Notes: generated by a model from the sequence alone, not told the origin. A stretch of DNA of 15,168 bases from Anaerolineaceae bacterium UBA4799 (GCA_002402725.1 DHGL01000011.1:17193-32360), one strand, 5' to 3'. Positions 7,330 through 15,047 are shown, numbered from the stretch's first letter. Made by a program: numbers and translations.

Positions 7330-8565
7330 ATGCCTCTGAACCTGAACGGATTTCTCGCGGATACGTGGTGGTACGCAATGACCACCCGGCTGCGCGATGA
7401 AGACTTCAGTCGGCTGGTTGACCTGCGCGCCATGCAGGGATTTAACGCCGCCCAGGTGGTGGTGGGCATCCCTCCTGAAACCGTACCCGAGGATGTAGAC
7501 GCCGCCAGCCCCGTTGGCCCGGCCTGGAGGCGCAGTGGTGAATTCAACCCACGCTACCTACAGCACGCAAGGGAGCGCATCCTCGCTATGAATCGCGGCG
7601 GGCTTGGCGCCATCGTTTACGGCGCCTGGGGACCGCAAATCAACTGGTTGGGGGTGGAGCGCATGTGCGACTGGTGGCGGGAGGTGATTAGTGCCACGGA
7701 TGACCTGGATGTGTTCTACTGCCTGAGCGGAGAGAGCAACCTGCAACTCAGCCTGAAGGACCTGATTCCAAATCAACGTGCTGCTGGTGTGCTGACGAGA
7801 CTCGAACGCCTGATTGAACGATTACCTTTCCTCCGCCGTGCTGCCAGCCGCTTACCGCAGCGACCGCGCCTGATAGAATACCGCTGCCGCGCCTGGAGCC
7901 GCGTATTGGAGAGCGTGGTAAAACTTACCGATAAGCCTTTCATCATTCATCCCAATCCACTGGACGAAGGATTTAGCTGTGTGAACAACTCTTACCTCCT
8001 TGCCGCCAATAGCGCTCAGACGGGTCACACTTACCAGGCCAGACCGCGTTTGCACCGCCTGCCGATGACGCACCACGCGGCGGGAGATCCCGCGGGAAGG
8101 GGGTTCATCAACCTAGAACCCTGGTACGAAGGTATTCACGGGCATTTTTTCGGGCAGGACCAGCTTTATGCTTACTGGGTGAGCATGCTCGCAGGAGCGG
8201 TCAGTTTTTGTTACGGCGCCCAAGGCATCTGGAATGTCGGGGATGGATCTTTTCTGGCTCATTGGGGCGGGCAAACCTTCTCGCAGGCGTTCGCGCTGGA
8301 TACCCCCCGCCTTATCGGCAAATCGCACGCGTTGTTCACGGCAATTGCCGGTAAAAAAGCAGAGGTGACCTTACAGGAAAAGGGGGATGTACTGGTCAGC
8401 ATCCAACAGTCGTCAGAAAAGGGAAGCATCACCTTTGTACCCGAGGTCAGTGATGCTGCAGCGATTCCCGCCGGTAAGGTTTGGTTGCCGATGAGAGGTG
8501 AGTTCATAGAGCGCCTGCCGGCACATGGGCAGGTGGTGATCATTTCTCAGCCTGGTAACAATTAA
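7330..8565 (+). CDS. DUF4038 / GH140-like glycoside hydrolase homologue, cytoplasmic
   Basis: The 411-aa protein begins with a strand resembling DUF4038 domains: LADTWWYAMTTRLRDEDF (9-26) and RAMQGFNAAQ (33-42). It continues with a TIM-barrel pattern: IVYGAWG (95-101), LSGESN (132-137), NLEPWYEG (261-268) and YGAQGIWN (295-302). E135 and E263 or E267 are candidate acid residues by comparison with the GH140 family (apiosidases acting on rhamnogalacturonan II). A beta-strand tail of about 70 aa ends the protein. No signal peptide or lipobox is present, so it should stay in the cytosol, unlike most secreted GH140 enzymes. It starts directly after the upstream TAG with no Shine-Dalgarno of its own, so translation is coupled. 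It could process an intermediate rather than degrade a polymer; this is inference. Confidence 0.75.
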   Translation: MPLNLNGFLADTWWYAMTTRLRDEDFSRLVDLRAMQGFNAAQVVVGIPPETVPEDVDAASPVGPAWRRSGEFNPRYLQHARERILAMNRGGLGAIVYGAWGPQINWLGVERMCDWWREVISATDDLDVFYCLSGESNLQLSLKDLIPNQRAAGVLTRLERLIERLPFLRRAASRLPQRPRLIEYRCRAWSRVLESVVKLTDKPFIIHPNPLDEGFSCVNNSYLLAANSAQTGHTYQARPRLHRLPMTHHAAGDPAGRGFINLEPWYEGIHGHFFGQDQLYAYWVSMLAGAVSFCYGAQGIWNVGDGSFLAHWGGQTFSQAFALDTPRLIGKSHALFTAIAGKKAEVTLQEKGDVLVSIQQSSEKGSITFVPEVSDAAAIPAGKVWLPMRGEFIERLPAHGQVVIISQPGNN

Positions 8566-8568
8566 ACC

Positions 8569-11097
8569 CTAGGGGGTGTTGCCGGAATTGTCGAACTTCC
8601 AGTACTGTTGCAACAGGTTTTCACGATAGATATAGATGCCAGTCAACTGGTCTTGCTGTTCATAGACCAGCATCACCGGGTCGCCGCTCTGAAGTCTGGT
8701 ATTCATGCGCGTAGTGGTCTGCTGCGGTTGATATAACCACACAGAAAGTTCATTGACCTTGTACCCGCGGTAAAAGGTGAAAAATGCCTGAGCGCCCCCC
8801 TGAATGTAGGTGGGGTACAGGACGGTACCACTAAAGTACTGGCTGCCTGTCTGCCGCTCCGGGCCAAGCGCCGAGAAGAGCGCGGCGGCGTTCTCAGCGG
8901 GATCATGCGGCACCAGACGTGGCACCAGCAGGTTGGCCGCAGGGATGAGCATGGCGAACAAGAGCAAGCCCATGAGCGCGGGAAGCAATTTCCCCCGATT
9001 TTCTGGTGAGCGCTCAGCAGCGCCTTGCACCACGACCGCAGCGTTGGGTCTAAACAGCCCCACGCATGTGTCCAGGAGGAAAACCAACCCCATGGCGTAA
9101 TAAAAGAACACTATCCAGTTGATGGGAACGATATACCGTCCACCCGAAGTGAGCGACACACTGACCGCCAGGTCGTAAACCAGAAAAACAGCCAGCGGGA
9201 TCAGCCCCCGCCAGCCCTGCTTTTTCCAGCTATAAGCGGCACCCAGCGAAATCAGTACCAGGTTGAGCACGATAAAGCGCAGCAAACCGCTTGAAAGCTT
9301 ACCGTCCCATATTCTGGAATCCGCCCAGTAATCCCTTTCCGCAAGCACACTGATGCTATTGCGGCTTAATGTATCAGGCATTGGCAGAATGGCAGCGATG
9401 TAATTGTGAACGAAATGCGCCGCAACCATTTTCAGATAATTTGCCCCGCCAGCCGCGACAGGTTCAGACATGTCCTCTGTCTTCGCGGTAGATGCAGCCT
9501 GTAAACCTGATGGAGCCGCCGTTTCCTGGTTTACGGAGTAACTCACCTGCAGTGTTCCTTCCTGCGAATCCGCCAGGACTGTTTCTGCGGGTATGCCTGG
9601 CAGGTGCATTAGCGGAGCGATGCGCGTATTGAAGACGTCCTGGAACTTTTGAATGACGAAGGACTGACCTTGTATGTTGGTGCCGGTAAGCAACCAGGGC
9701 AGGAACATGATCAGGAAGCCTGCCGTGAAAATCAGTAACCGCGGCAGGATGAGCGCTTTCTTTTTCCAGTAATGGATGATGATAAACATCCCGATGAAGG
9801 GGAGGAAGAGCAGGGGATTCAGGCGAATAAGGGACAAAGCGCCTATCACACCACCGGCTAACAGCAGTGTCCGCCGGTCGTGGTTGTCGTTCCACCTCAC
9901 CAGCAGCAGCACGAGCAGAATCACACCCATCAGCACAAAGGTCTCTGTGACCAGGATTTTTACGTTAACCGAGGAAATCATGCGCGAAAGCACAATGGCA
10001 TTGCGCTGCTGTAGTATTACCAGGGCTGCAACCAACATGCCGAAGATTGACGAATGAAAATGCCTGCCAAGCAGGTAAGCCATCACCGGGATCCAGGCGA
10101 GGAAGGTAATTTGCACCCATTCCAGTAGTTTGTAATCATATCCCGCGACCAGGTGAAAGATGGCTAGCAATACCATGTACAGGGGTTTATCGGTGTACCC
10201 TCTGAAATTGATACCGGTGCCGTAAAGGATGGATAACGCGCCTAAGTCATGCACCCTGGCATCCCGCCTGGGGTATGGTTCGGGGTTGGCGAGCGATGGT
10301 TCCACCGCGAGACTGTCGCCGCGCAGCGGTGTAGCACCCCAGATGAACAGCGCACCGAGGAACACGAGCAGCAGGATGCCGACCTGTACCCGGCGGCGGG
10401 ATACTAGTTCCCTGAAACGCGGAGAAATGCCTTCACAGAGGAACAATCCGCCAAAGACCAGCCCCACAAAAAACATTTGCGTTCCGCTGATGGGCACGCC
10501 AGGCACGTTCCACAGCGCGGTATCACTGATGACGCCGAAGCCGCTGGCGTAACTGCCGGCGAAAACCAGCAGCGCGCCTGCCAGGATGATGATGAATACT
10601 TTGGATTTGATGACCTGGAAGGGAGCGGAAAACGTGCTTATTTTCCCGGAATCCTTGAGGAAAAGCGCGCTTCCCTGTAGAGCGATGAGACCGAAAACCG
10701 CCGGTAGCGGGCGCAGCCATTGATAGTACCCTGAAAAACGTCCGAAGAAGTCCGGCGGGATGGTGAAAATTCCCCACCCCAAAACCAGTCCGAGCAGTGT
10801 GATTACAAGCAGGAGTTTACGGCGCTTTTCAGTGAGACCGCGTAACACCGCGGTCGTGCGCTCCCGGTTTTTCAACATGGATATGAATAACAGCAGGAAG
10901 GCGGCGGCGAGCAGCAGGGTAAGCGTAATTTCCACCACCCCGTGGGCTGCCAGACCGAAGAGAAACTCACCGGTATGCTGCCCCTCTTTAATGAGCAGGT
11001 ACATGGCTGCCAGCGCGAGTTCAAGCGCCCCCAACGTGCTGAAGATCAGCACGCTGGAATTTTTTATCAATAACTCCTGGTTGGAATCGGTTTTCAT
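8569..11097 (-). CDS. Large multi-pass membrane protein, probable GT-C glycosyltransferase (ArnT/PMT-like)
   Basis: Starting at the ATG at 11095-11097 gives 842 aa. The frame remains open to a GTG at 11241 (890 aa), but the additional 48 residues are unlike a membrane protein N-terminus and neither start has a good Shine-Dalgarno. About seven hydrophobic segments precede a loop with PRRDARVHD (276-284) and GYTDKPLYM (301-309), which resembles the catalytic first loop and DKP motif of ArnT/PMT-type GT-C enzymes. Further helices follow, then a long extracytoplasmic insert (near EDMSEPVAAGG) and a C-terminal soluble domain containing QYFSGTVLYPTYIQGG. It probably transfers a polyprenyl-linked sugar on the outer face. 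Its stop is 3 bp from that of the convergent DUF4038 gene, leaving no room for a separate terminator. Sugar specificity is unknown. Confidence 0.75.
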   Translation of the reverse strand: MKTDSNQELLIKNSSVLIFSTLGALELALAAMYLLIKEGQHTGEFLFGLAAHGVVEITLTLLLAAAFLLLFISMLKNRERTTAVLRGLTEKRRKLLLVITLLGLVLGWGIFTIPPDFFGRFSGYYQWLRPLPAVFGLIALQGSALFLKDSGKISTFSAPFQVIKSKVFIIILAGALLVFAGSYASGFGVISDTALWNVPGVPISGTQMFFVGLVFGGLFLCEGISPRFRELVSRRRVQVGILLLVFLGALFIWGATPLRGDSLAVEPSLANPEPYPRRDARVHDLGALSILYGTGINFRGYTDKPLYMVLLAIFHLVAGYDYKLLEWVQITFLAWIPVMAYLLGRHFHSSIFGMLVAALVILQQRNAIVLSRMISSVNVKILVTETFVLMGVILLVLLLVRWNDNHDRRTLLLAGGVIGALSLIRLNPLLFLPFIGMFIIIHYWKKKALILPRLLIFTAGFLIMFLPWLLTGTNIQGQSFVIQKFQDVFNTRIAPLMHLPGIPAETVLADSQEGTLQVSYSVNQETAAPSGLQAASTAKTEDMSEPVAAGGANYLKMVAAHFVHNYIAAILPMPDTLSRNSISVLAERDYWADSRIWDGKLSSGLLRFIVLNLVLISLGAAYSWKKQGWRGLIPLAVFLVYDLAVSVSLTSGGRYIVPINWIVFFYYAMGLVFLLDTCVGLFRPNAAVVVQGAAERSPENRGKLLPALMGLLLFAMLIPAANLLVPRLVPHDPAENAAALFSALGPERQTGSQYFSGTVLYPTYIQGGAQAFFTFYRGYKVNELSVWLYQPQQTTTRMNTRLQSGDPVMLVYEQQDQLTGIYIYRENLLQQYWKFDNSGNTP

Positions 11098-11322
11098 GTG
11101 GTTTGTGGTTGACCCGACGGCACCGACAGGAAAATTATAATCGAAATGGAAGTCTTCCGCTTCTCTGTGTCGTGCGCGATAGTTCCAACAAAATGGGAAA
11201 TGCAGAGGTTTCAATATCCTGCCTGAGAAGTTCGAATACACCTGGACTTCTCATCCCTTGGGTCTTGTATCGATAGTCTACTGCGTCGGGTATATGAATC
11301 CCTGCTTGCCGGGAAGAATTCT
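11098..11322 (-). promoter_or_regulatory. Intergenic leader of the large GT-C gene
   Basis: This 225-bp gap has no credible gene. The upstream part of the GT-C frame (11098-11241) reads through but looks non-coding. A minus-strand TATAAT at 11134-11139 sits in the 14-mer ATTTCGATTATAAT also found before wzm; its -35 position is poor (AAGCGG). No stem-loop with a T-run follows the ATP-grasp gene, so readthrough from it is likely. Confidence 0.3.
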
Positions 11323-12321
11323 CTAATCGCGCAGGTTGATGTACCTGTTATTAAAGAAGGATTCCTCTGTCCCGCCAATCACCAGGTTGTCTTTCATCAT
11401 TACAGTACCTTCGGCAAAATTGCCGAAATCTGGAGTGACTTCTTCCCCCCGAATCATCCTGATGATCTTGGCGGGGAAATCCGCGCCTGACAGGTGTGAA
11501 ACCGGGTAACCACCGCCGAAGCGCAGATTGACCTCCAGCACGGAAATACTTCCGTCCTTATAGAATAGGTCTGCATCCAACGGACCGCAGTGCCCTAGTG
11601 CTGTACCCAGGCGGATGCCGAACTCGATGACGCGCGCGTCTTTGAAGGTCCGTGCCTGTTCGGTTTCTCCCATGCGACTGCGGAACTTACGCCATGGGAT
11701 GACCGAAATGACCCGACCCTGCAGATCATTTAACATGTCAAAATCGATGGCGTCTCCGTGCATTTCCTCCTGAATGATCATGTTGTCAGCGTAATTGAAG
11801 AAAGCCTTCAATTCAAGTTCATTCCTGGCTCGAAAGGTAAGAGCGCTGCCGAAGCCAAAACGTGGTTTAACGAAAAGGGGGTAAGCGAGTTTGCCTGAGG
11901 AAATGGCCGTCAGTGCTTCATCGAGTGTAAGGTAGGTGGCAGCCGTTTCAAACTGATGCTCTCGCAGCCAGGTGAAGGTTTTGTATTTGTCAAAACAAAT
12001 CTCGGCAATGGCGAACCTGGGAAGAATGGGGGTGATGCCCATGGCGGTAAATTCGTCGAAGTGCCTGGCAAGTTCTACCACATCCGGGTCAAAAAAGGAA
12101 AGGATGCCGGATATGGATTCACGCCGGCAGATTTCCTTGACCCTGGGGATGTAATCGGGGTCCACGATATCGGGGAGCAGGTAGTTGGCATCGCAGTGCT
12201 GGAAGCCCGGGGTCCACTTTGTGTTGCTGGATCCAATGATGCGGTCTCCCTTTTGTAAAACCGGGCGAAAAAAATCGGGGATGTACCCGCGCTTGCCAAT
12301 GCAGGAAAATAGCAGGTTCAT
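11323..12321 (-). CDS. ATP-grasp carboxylate-amine/thiol ligase family protein
   Basis: The 332-aa protein has an N-terminal Rossmann-like pre-ATP-grasp domain (MNLLFSCIGKRGY, then SGILSFFDPDV) and a C-terminal ATP-grasp domain. Visible ATP-grasp marks are DKYKTFTWL (111-119), the nucleotide-binding K152 in LFVKPRFGFGSA, the flexible EE pair in IIQEEM, and the metal-binding pair E263/N265 in LEVNLRFGGGYP, with D249/D251 in GPLDADLF upstream. Such enzymes activate a carboxylate as an acyl phosphate and join it to an amine. Its start overlaps the stop of the PLP/GNAT fusion by 4 bp (ATGA), so the two are co-translated. With a VioA-like aminotransferase upstream, a natural proposal is amide formation between an amino acid and an amino sugar. 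Substrates are inferred, not visible. Confidence 0.85.
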   Translation of the reverse strand: MNLLFSCIGKRGYIPDFFRPVLQKGDRIIGSSNTKWTPGFQHCDANYLLPDIVDPDYIPRVKEICRRESISGILSFFDPDVVELARHFDEFTAMGITPILPRFAIAEICFDKYKTFTWLREHQFETAATYLTLDEALTAISSGKLAYPLFVKPRFGFGSALTFRARNELELKAFFNYADNMIIQEEMHGDAIDFDMLNDLQGRVISVIPWRKFRSRMGETEQARTFKDARVIEFGIRLGTALGHCGPLDADLFYKDGSISVLEVNLRFGGGYPVSHLSGADFPAKIIRMIRGEEVTPDFGNFAEGTVMMKDNLVIGGTEESFFNNRYINLRD

Positions 12322-13781
12322 AGATGGAATGTTCCTTTTGTGTAAGGCAGGATTGCCTGGAGATTCAACAGGCCGCCGGTATGCCAGAAGAGCACCTTGC
12401 TGCCGGGGGGTATCTCACCAGCACGGACTAAAGATACGAGCCCGCGCCAGCCTTTTCCGGAATATGTGGGATCGAAGAAATAACCGGTTTTGGCAGCCTG
12501 TTCGATCAGGCCGAACAATTCCCCGCTGTATTTTTCGTATCCCTGATCTATCCAATCATCACGAAAGTCCACGCTGGTTTGTTTCTTGATTGACGGATGC
12601 GCGATGTAGTATTCTTCTATACAATCCTGGATGATGTTTGTTCCTCGTTCACGTTCCCTGGCGATGGAAACCCCGATCACTTTTGTGGGCAGGTCAGCGT
12701 AGCCAATAATCAAACCGGCCTGGGTGGAACCGGTGCCCGAAGCCAGCACAAGGTAATCAGGAATCCAATCGGCGCATTGTCGTCTGGCTTCAGCTGCGGC
12801 ATCTACAAAGGCAACGGTCCCCTGCAGGCAATGCCCGCCTCCCCAAATGTACAATGGCTGATGACCTTTTTTCGCCAGCTTCTCTACGGCTATATCCATG
12901 GTGCTGGCAAGGTTCTCCTTGGTAGTGTATTCGATGGTTGCGCCGCTCATTTGCATCAGAAGGATATTCCCGCATTTGGCGTATTCCTGGCCTTCTTCCA
13001 GTACGACCACCAGGTGGCATTTCAGTCCAAGGTTGGCCGCGGTGATGGCAGTTGCACGCGCGTGATTGGATTGCGGACCGCCGTTGGTCACCACTGCGTC
13101 AAATCCATCCTCAACAGCCTTCTTGATTATGTAGGATATCTTCCTGGCTTTGATACCGCCGCCGGATAAGGGATATAAATCATCTCGCTTTATTCGAAGG
13201 TCAATATTCAAATCAAGGGCATCAGCCAACACTTTGGCCGATTCCAGTGGTGTCTGTTGTGGATTGACCAGGAATTCATTTGTAGCCAGGTAATAATTCA
13301 TCACCAGTTTTGGGTATTTTTCCTCCACAACTGTGAATCGCATTCTTTTATAGAGACGAATCGCCGAGACATTATCATGTTCCACTGTAAACCAGAGGTT
13401 TTTCATCTGTCTCTGCCTTGCAAGCGCGATCGAACGTGAAAACATCACCCTGCCGATCCCCAATCCGCGATATGCGTTGGATACAGCCGCCATCGGGATA
13501 TGCGCTTTCCAGGTTTCTGTATCATTACAATAAAGTATGATTAAACCAACCACCTTATCATGGTGGAAAGCCATACCAATTTCTGCCAAGTGCAGCAATT
13601 TTTCGGCGTAATTATTTATGTCGACAACCTTGCTCAACGGGATCGGGAGCAGTGCGCCGAATTCTTTTAGCAGTGCCGCCATTTGTGCATGGTCGAGAGG
13701 GTACTCACGATTCCATAAGAATCGGATGTTGATGGGTGGCTGATCGTCTTTGGGCAGGTTCATGGCATCATCAAAGAACAT
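12318..13781 (-). CDS. Fusion of GNAT acetyltransferase and ACC deaminase/D-cysteine desulfhydrase-like PLP enzyme
   Basis: The 487-aa frame joins two domains. Residues ~18-165 form a GNAT domain: the acetyl-CoA pyrophosphate-binding motif is R-G-L-G-I-G (105-110), followed by the classic ending VSAIRLYKRMRF (138-149). Residues ~170-487 form a fold-type II PLP enzyme: lysine K211 in GGGIKARKISYI, GGPQSNHARATA (234-245, cofactor/substrate loop) and a GTGSTQAG phosphate-binding loop (349-356), as in the ACC deaminase/D-cysteine desulfhydrase family (COG2515). Both domains keep their core motifs, so each is probably active. The ATG at 13781 overlaps the aminotransferase stop by 11 bp; a second ATG at 13763 would leave a 7-bp gap, and neither has a clear Shine-Dalgarno. 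The fusion is unusual in my knowledge; a role in acylated or amino acid-linked amino sugar synthesis is inferred from neighbours. Confidence 0.85.
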   Translation of the reverse strand: MFFDDAMNLPKDDQPPINIRFLWNREYPLDHAQMAALLKEFGALLPIPLSKVVDINNYAEKLLHLAEIGMAFHHDKVVGLIILYCNDTETWKAHIPMAAVSNAYRGLGIGRVMFSRSIALARQRQMKNLWFTVEHDNVSAIRLYKRMRFTVVEEKYPKLVMNYYLATNEFLVNPQQTPLESAKVLADALDLNIDLRIKRDDLYPLSGGGIKARKISYIIKKAVEDGFDAVVTNGGPQSNHARATAITAANLGLKCHLVVVLEEGQEYAKCGNILLMQMSGATIEYTTKENLASTMDIAVEKLAKKGHQPLYIWGGGHCLQGTVAFVDAAAEARRQCADWIPDYLVLASGTGSTQAGLIIGYADLPTKVIGVSIARERERGTNIIQDCIEEYYIAHPSIKKQTSVDFRDDWIDQGYEKYSGELFGLIEQAAKTGYFFDPTYSGKGWRGLVSLVRAGEIPPGSKVLFWHTGGLLNLQAILPYTKGTFHL

Positions 13782-14847
13782 TGGTGGTGATTGTAGTGAT
13801 CATGCACACTTCTTCGTAAGTCAATTCGGGATAGAGTGGCAGGCACAGCACCCTGGCTGATATACCCTCGCTTAGCGGCATGCTTCGAGAATCGAGGTAG
13901 GGCAGGGTTTCAAGCGACGGGTAAAAATACCTGCGCGGGAAGATCTGCCTGGCGTTCAGCGCGTCTCGGGCGCGCAGCAGGGCTTCCTCAGAAGGGAAGA
14001 GCACCGGGTAATAGGCATAATTGTATTCAGTCCCCTCGGGCAGTAGCGGACGGGTGAGCAGCGTGCCTGTCAGCAGTTCATCGTACCAGGCGGTCACCTG
14101 TTTGCGCGCGGCGATAATATCTGAAACGTGCTGCAGGTTGCATAGCCCCATGGCGGCGTGGAATTCGGAATTCTTGCCGTTGATGCCCAGCCCCCAGAAG
14201 GCTTCTTGACCGTTGTGGCCAAAATTGCGCATGTAACTGATACGGTGCGCCACTTCGTCGTCTTCGGTCACAACAGCTCCGCCTTCTACTGTGTGGAAAA
14301 GCTTGGTGGCGTGGAAACTCAGCGTGGCCGCATCTCCATAAGCAGCCAGTGACCTGCCACCATAGCTCACCCCGAAGGCATGCGCGGCGTCGTAGATGAC
14401 CTTCAAACCGTGTTTGCTGGCGATGGACTGAATGCGTTCCACATCACAGGGGATTCCATATACATGCGTTGGCAGGATGGCGGTAGTTCTCGGGGTGATG
14501 GCGGCTTCGATCAACCCGGCATCGATACACAGGGTGCGCGGGTCGATGTCCACGTACACGGGCGTGCAACCCTCCCACACGATGCTGGAGGTGGTCGCCA
14601 CATAACTGAAGGGAGTGGTAATCACCTCCCCGCTCAGGTCGAGCGCCCTGGCAGCAATCTGCAGTGCGATGGTGCCATTGGTCACAAAGAAGAGATTTTT
14701 TACACCCAGGTACTCTTTGAGCCTGGTTTCCAGTTCTTTTACCAATGGGCCGTTATTGGTGAGTATATCGCTGGCCCAGATTTCACTGAGGTAGCTTGCG
14801 TACTCTTCAAAAGGTGGCAGAAATGATTTGGTTACCGGGATCGTCAT
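13771..14847 (-). CDS. DegT/DnrJ/EryC1/StrS aminotransferase, VioA-like sugar-nucleotide transaminase
   Basis: Fold-type I PLP enzyme that transfers an amino group from glutamate to a keto-sugar nucleotide. It has 358 aa, normal for the family. Marks are LTNNGPLVKELE (29-40), NGT at 57-59, TPFSYVATTSSI (78-89), D153 in YDAAHAFG (cofactor pyridine nitrogen), and the PLP lysine K182 in LSFHATKLFHTVEGG. The sequence MTIPVTKSFLPP with the SIVWEGCTPVY and MRNFGHNG segments resembles enzymes annotated VioA, which make dTDP-4-amino-4,6-dideoxyglucose from the RfbB product encoded at the left of this window. The exact regio- and stereochemistry are not provable here. The start ATG at 14845-14847 has no Shine-Dalgarno. 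It is the first gene of the right minus-strand run. Confidence 0.93.
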   Translation of the reverse strand: MTIPVTKSFLPPFEEYASYLSEIWASDILTNNGPLVKELETRLKEYLGVKNLFFVTNGTIALQIAARALDLSGEVITTPFSYVATTSSIVWEGCTPVYVDIDPRTLCIDAGLIEAAITPRTTAILPTHVYGIPCDVERIQSIASKHGLKVIYDAAHAFGVSYGGRSLAAYGDAATLSFHATKLFHTVEGGAVVTEDDEVAHRISYMRNFGHNGQEAFWGLGINGKNSEFHAAMGLCNLQHVSDIIAARKQVTAWYDELLTGTLLTRPLLPEGTEYNYAYYPVLFPSEEALLRARDALNARQIFPRRYFYPSLETLPYLDSRSMPLSEGISARVLCLPLYPELTYEEVCMITTITTNVL

Positions 14848-14923
14848 ATGCTTGTGTGTGGAAGTGAACTCAGTTTAACGGATGCGGTAAGGATAATGAT
14901 CTGTTACGATGATGTACTGATAA

Positions 14924-14929
14924 ATTATA
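14924..14929 (-). promoter_or_regulatory. Possible -10 box of the aminotransferase operon
   Basis: Minus-strand TATAAT at 14924-14929 would start transcription near 14917, about 70 nt before the aminotransferase ATG. The -35 position is not consensus (GCGGTA at 17 bp), and overlaps the hairpin at 14949-14967, suggesting dependence on an activator if the promoter is real. Confidence 0.35.
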
Positions 14930-14948
14930 CTCTTATCGCCCTGGTGTA

Positions 14949-14967
14949 CCGCATGAATTTGATGCGG
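14949..14967. repeat. Perfect 6-bp inverted repeat
   Basis: CCGCAT and ATGCGG flank a 7-nt loop. Neither strand has a T-run after it, so it is not a classic terminator. It lies at the -35 region of the predicted minus-strand promoter and borders the 15-bp tandem repeats, which makes an operator more likely than a terminator. Confidence 0.4.
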
Positions 14968-15020
14968 GAATTTGAGGGAATCTGAGGCGTGGGAATCTGA
15001 GGCGTGGGAATCTGAGGCGT
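14966..15020. repeat. 15-bp tandem repeat, three full copies plus a partial
   Basis: The unit GGGAATCTGAGGCGT occurs identically at 14976-14990, 14991-15005 and 15006-15020. A 10-bp partial copy with one change (GGGAATTTGA) precedes it at 14966-14975. The period is divisible by three, and a minus-strand frame through it reads as repeated HASDS, but that frame has little other support. The array lies between predicted divergent promoters and could be a set of regulator binding sites or a slippage-prone variable tract. Confidence 0.9.
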
Positions 15021-15038
15021 AATTGGCAAAAATTTCAA

Positions 15039-15047
15039 TGGTATACT
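15039..15047 (+). promoter_or_regulatory. Possible extended -10 promoter of the right-edge gene
   Basis: TGG followed directly by TATACT (15042-15047, 5 of 6 consensus) fits an extended -10 element. A TTGGCA hexamer at 15023-15028 is only 13 bp upstream, too close for a normal -35. Transcription would begin near 15054, about 58 nt before the first candidate start codon at 15112. Confidence 0.35.

Noticed and set aside
11098..11241. N-terminal extension of the large GT-C protein from a GTG at 11241
   Set aside because: The additional 48 residues are not membrane-like, no Shine-Dalgarno supports the GTG, and a promoter-like TATAAT at 11134 falls within it. The ATG at 11097 gives a sensible N-terminus.
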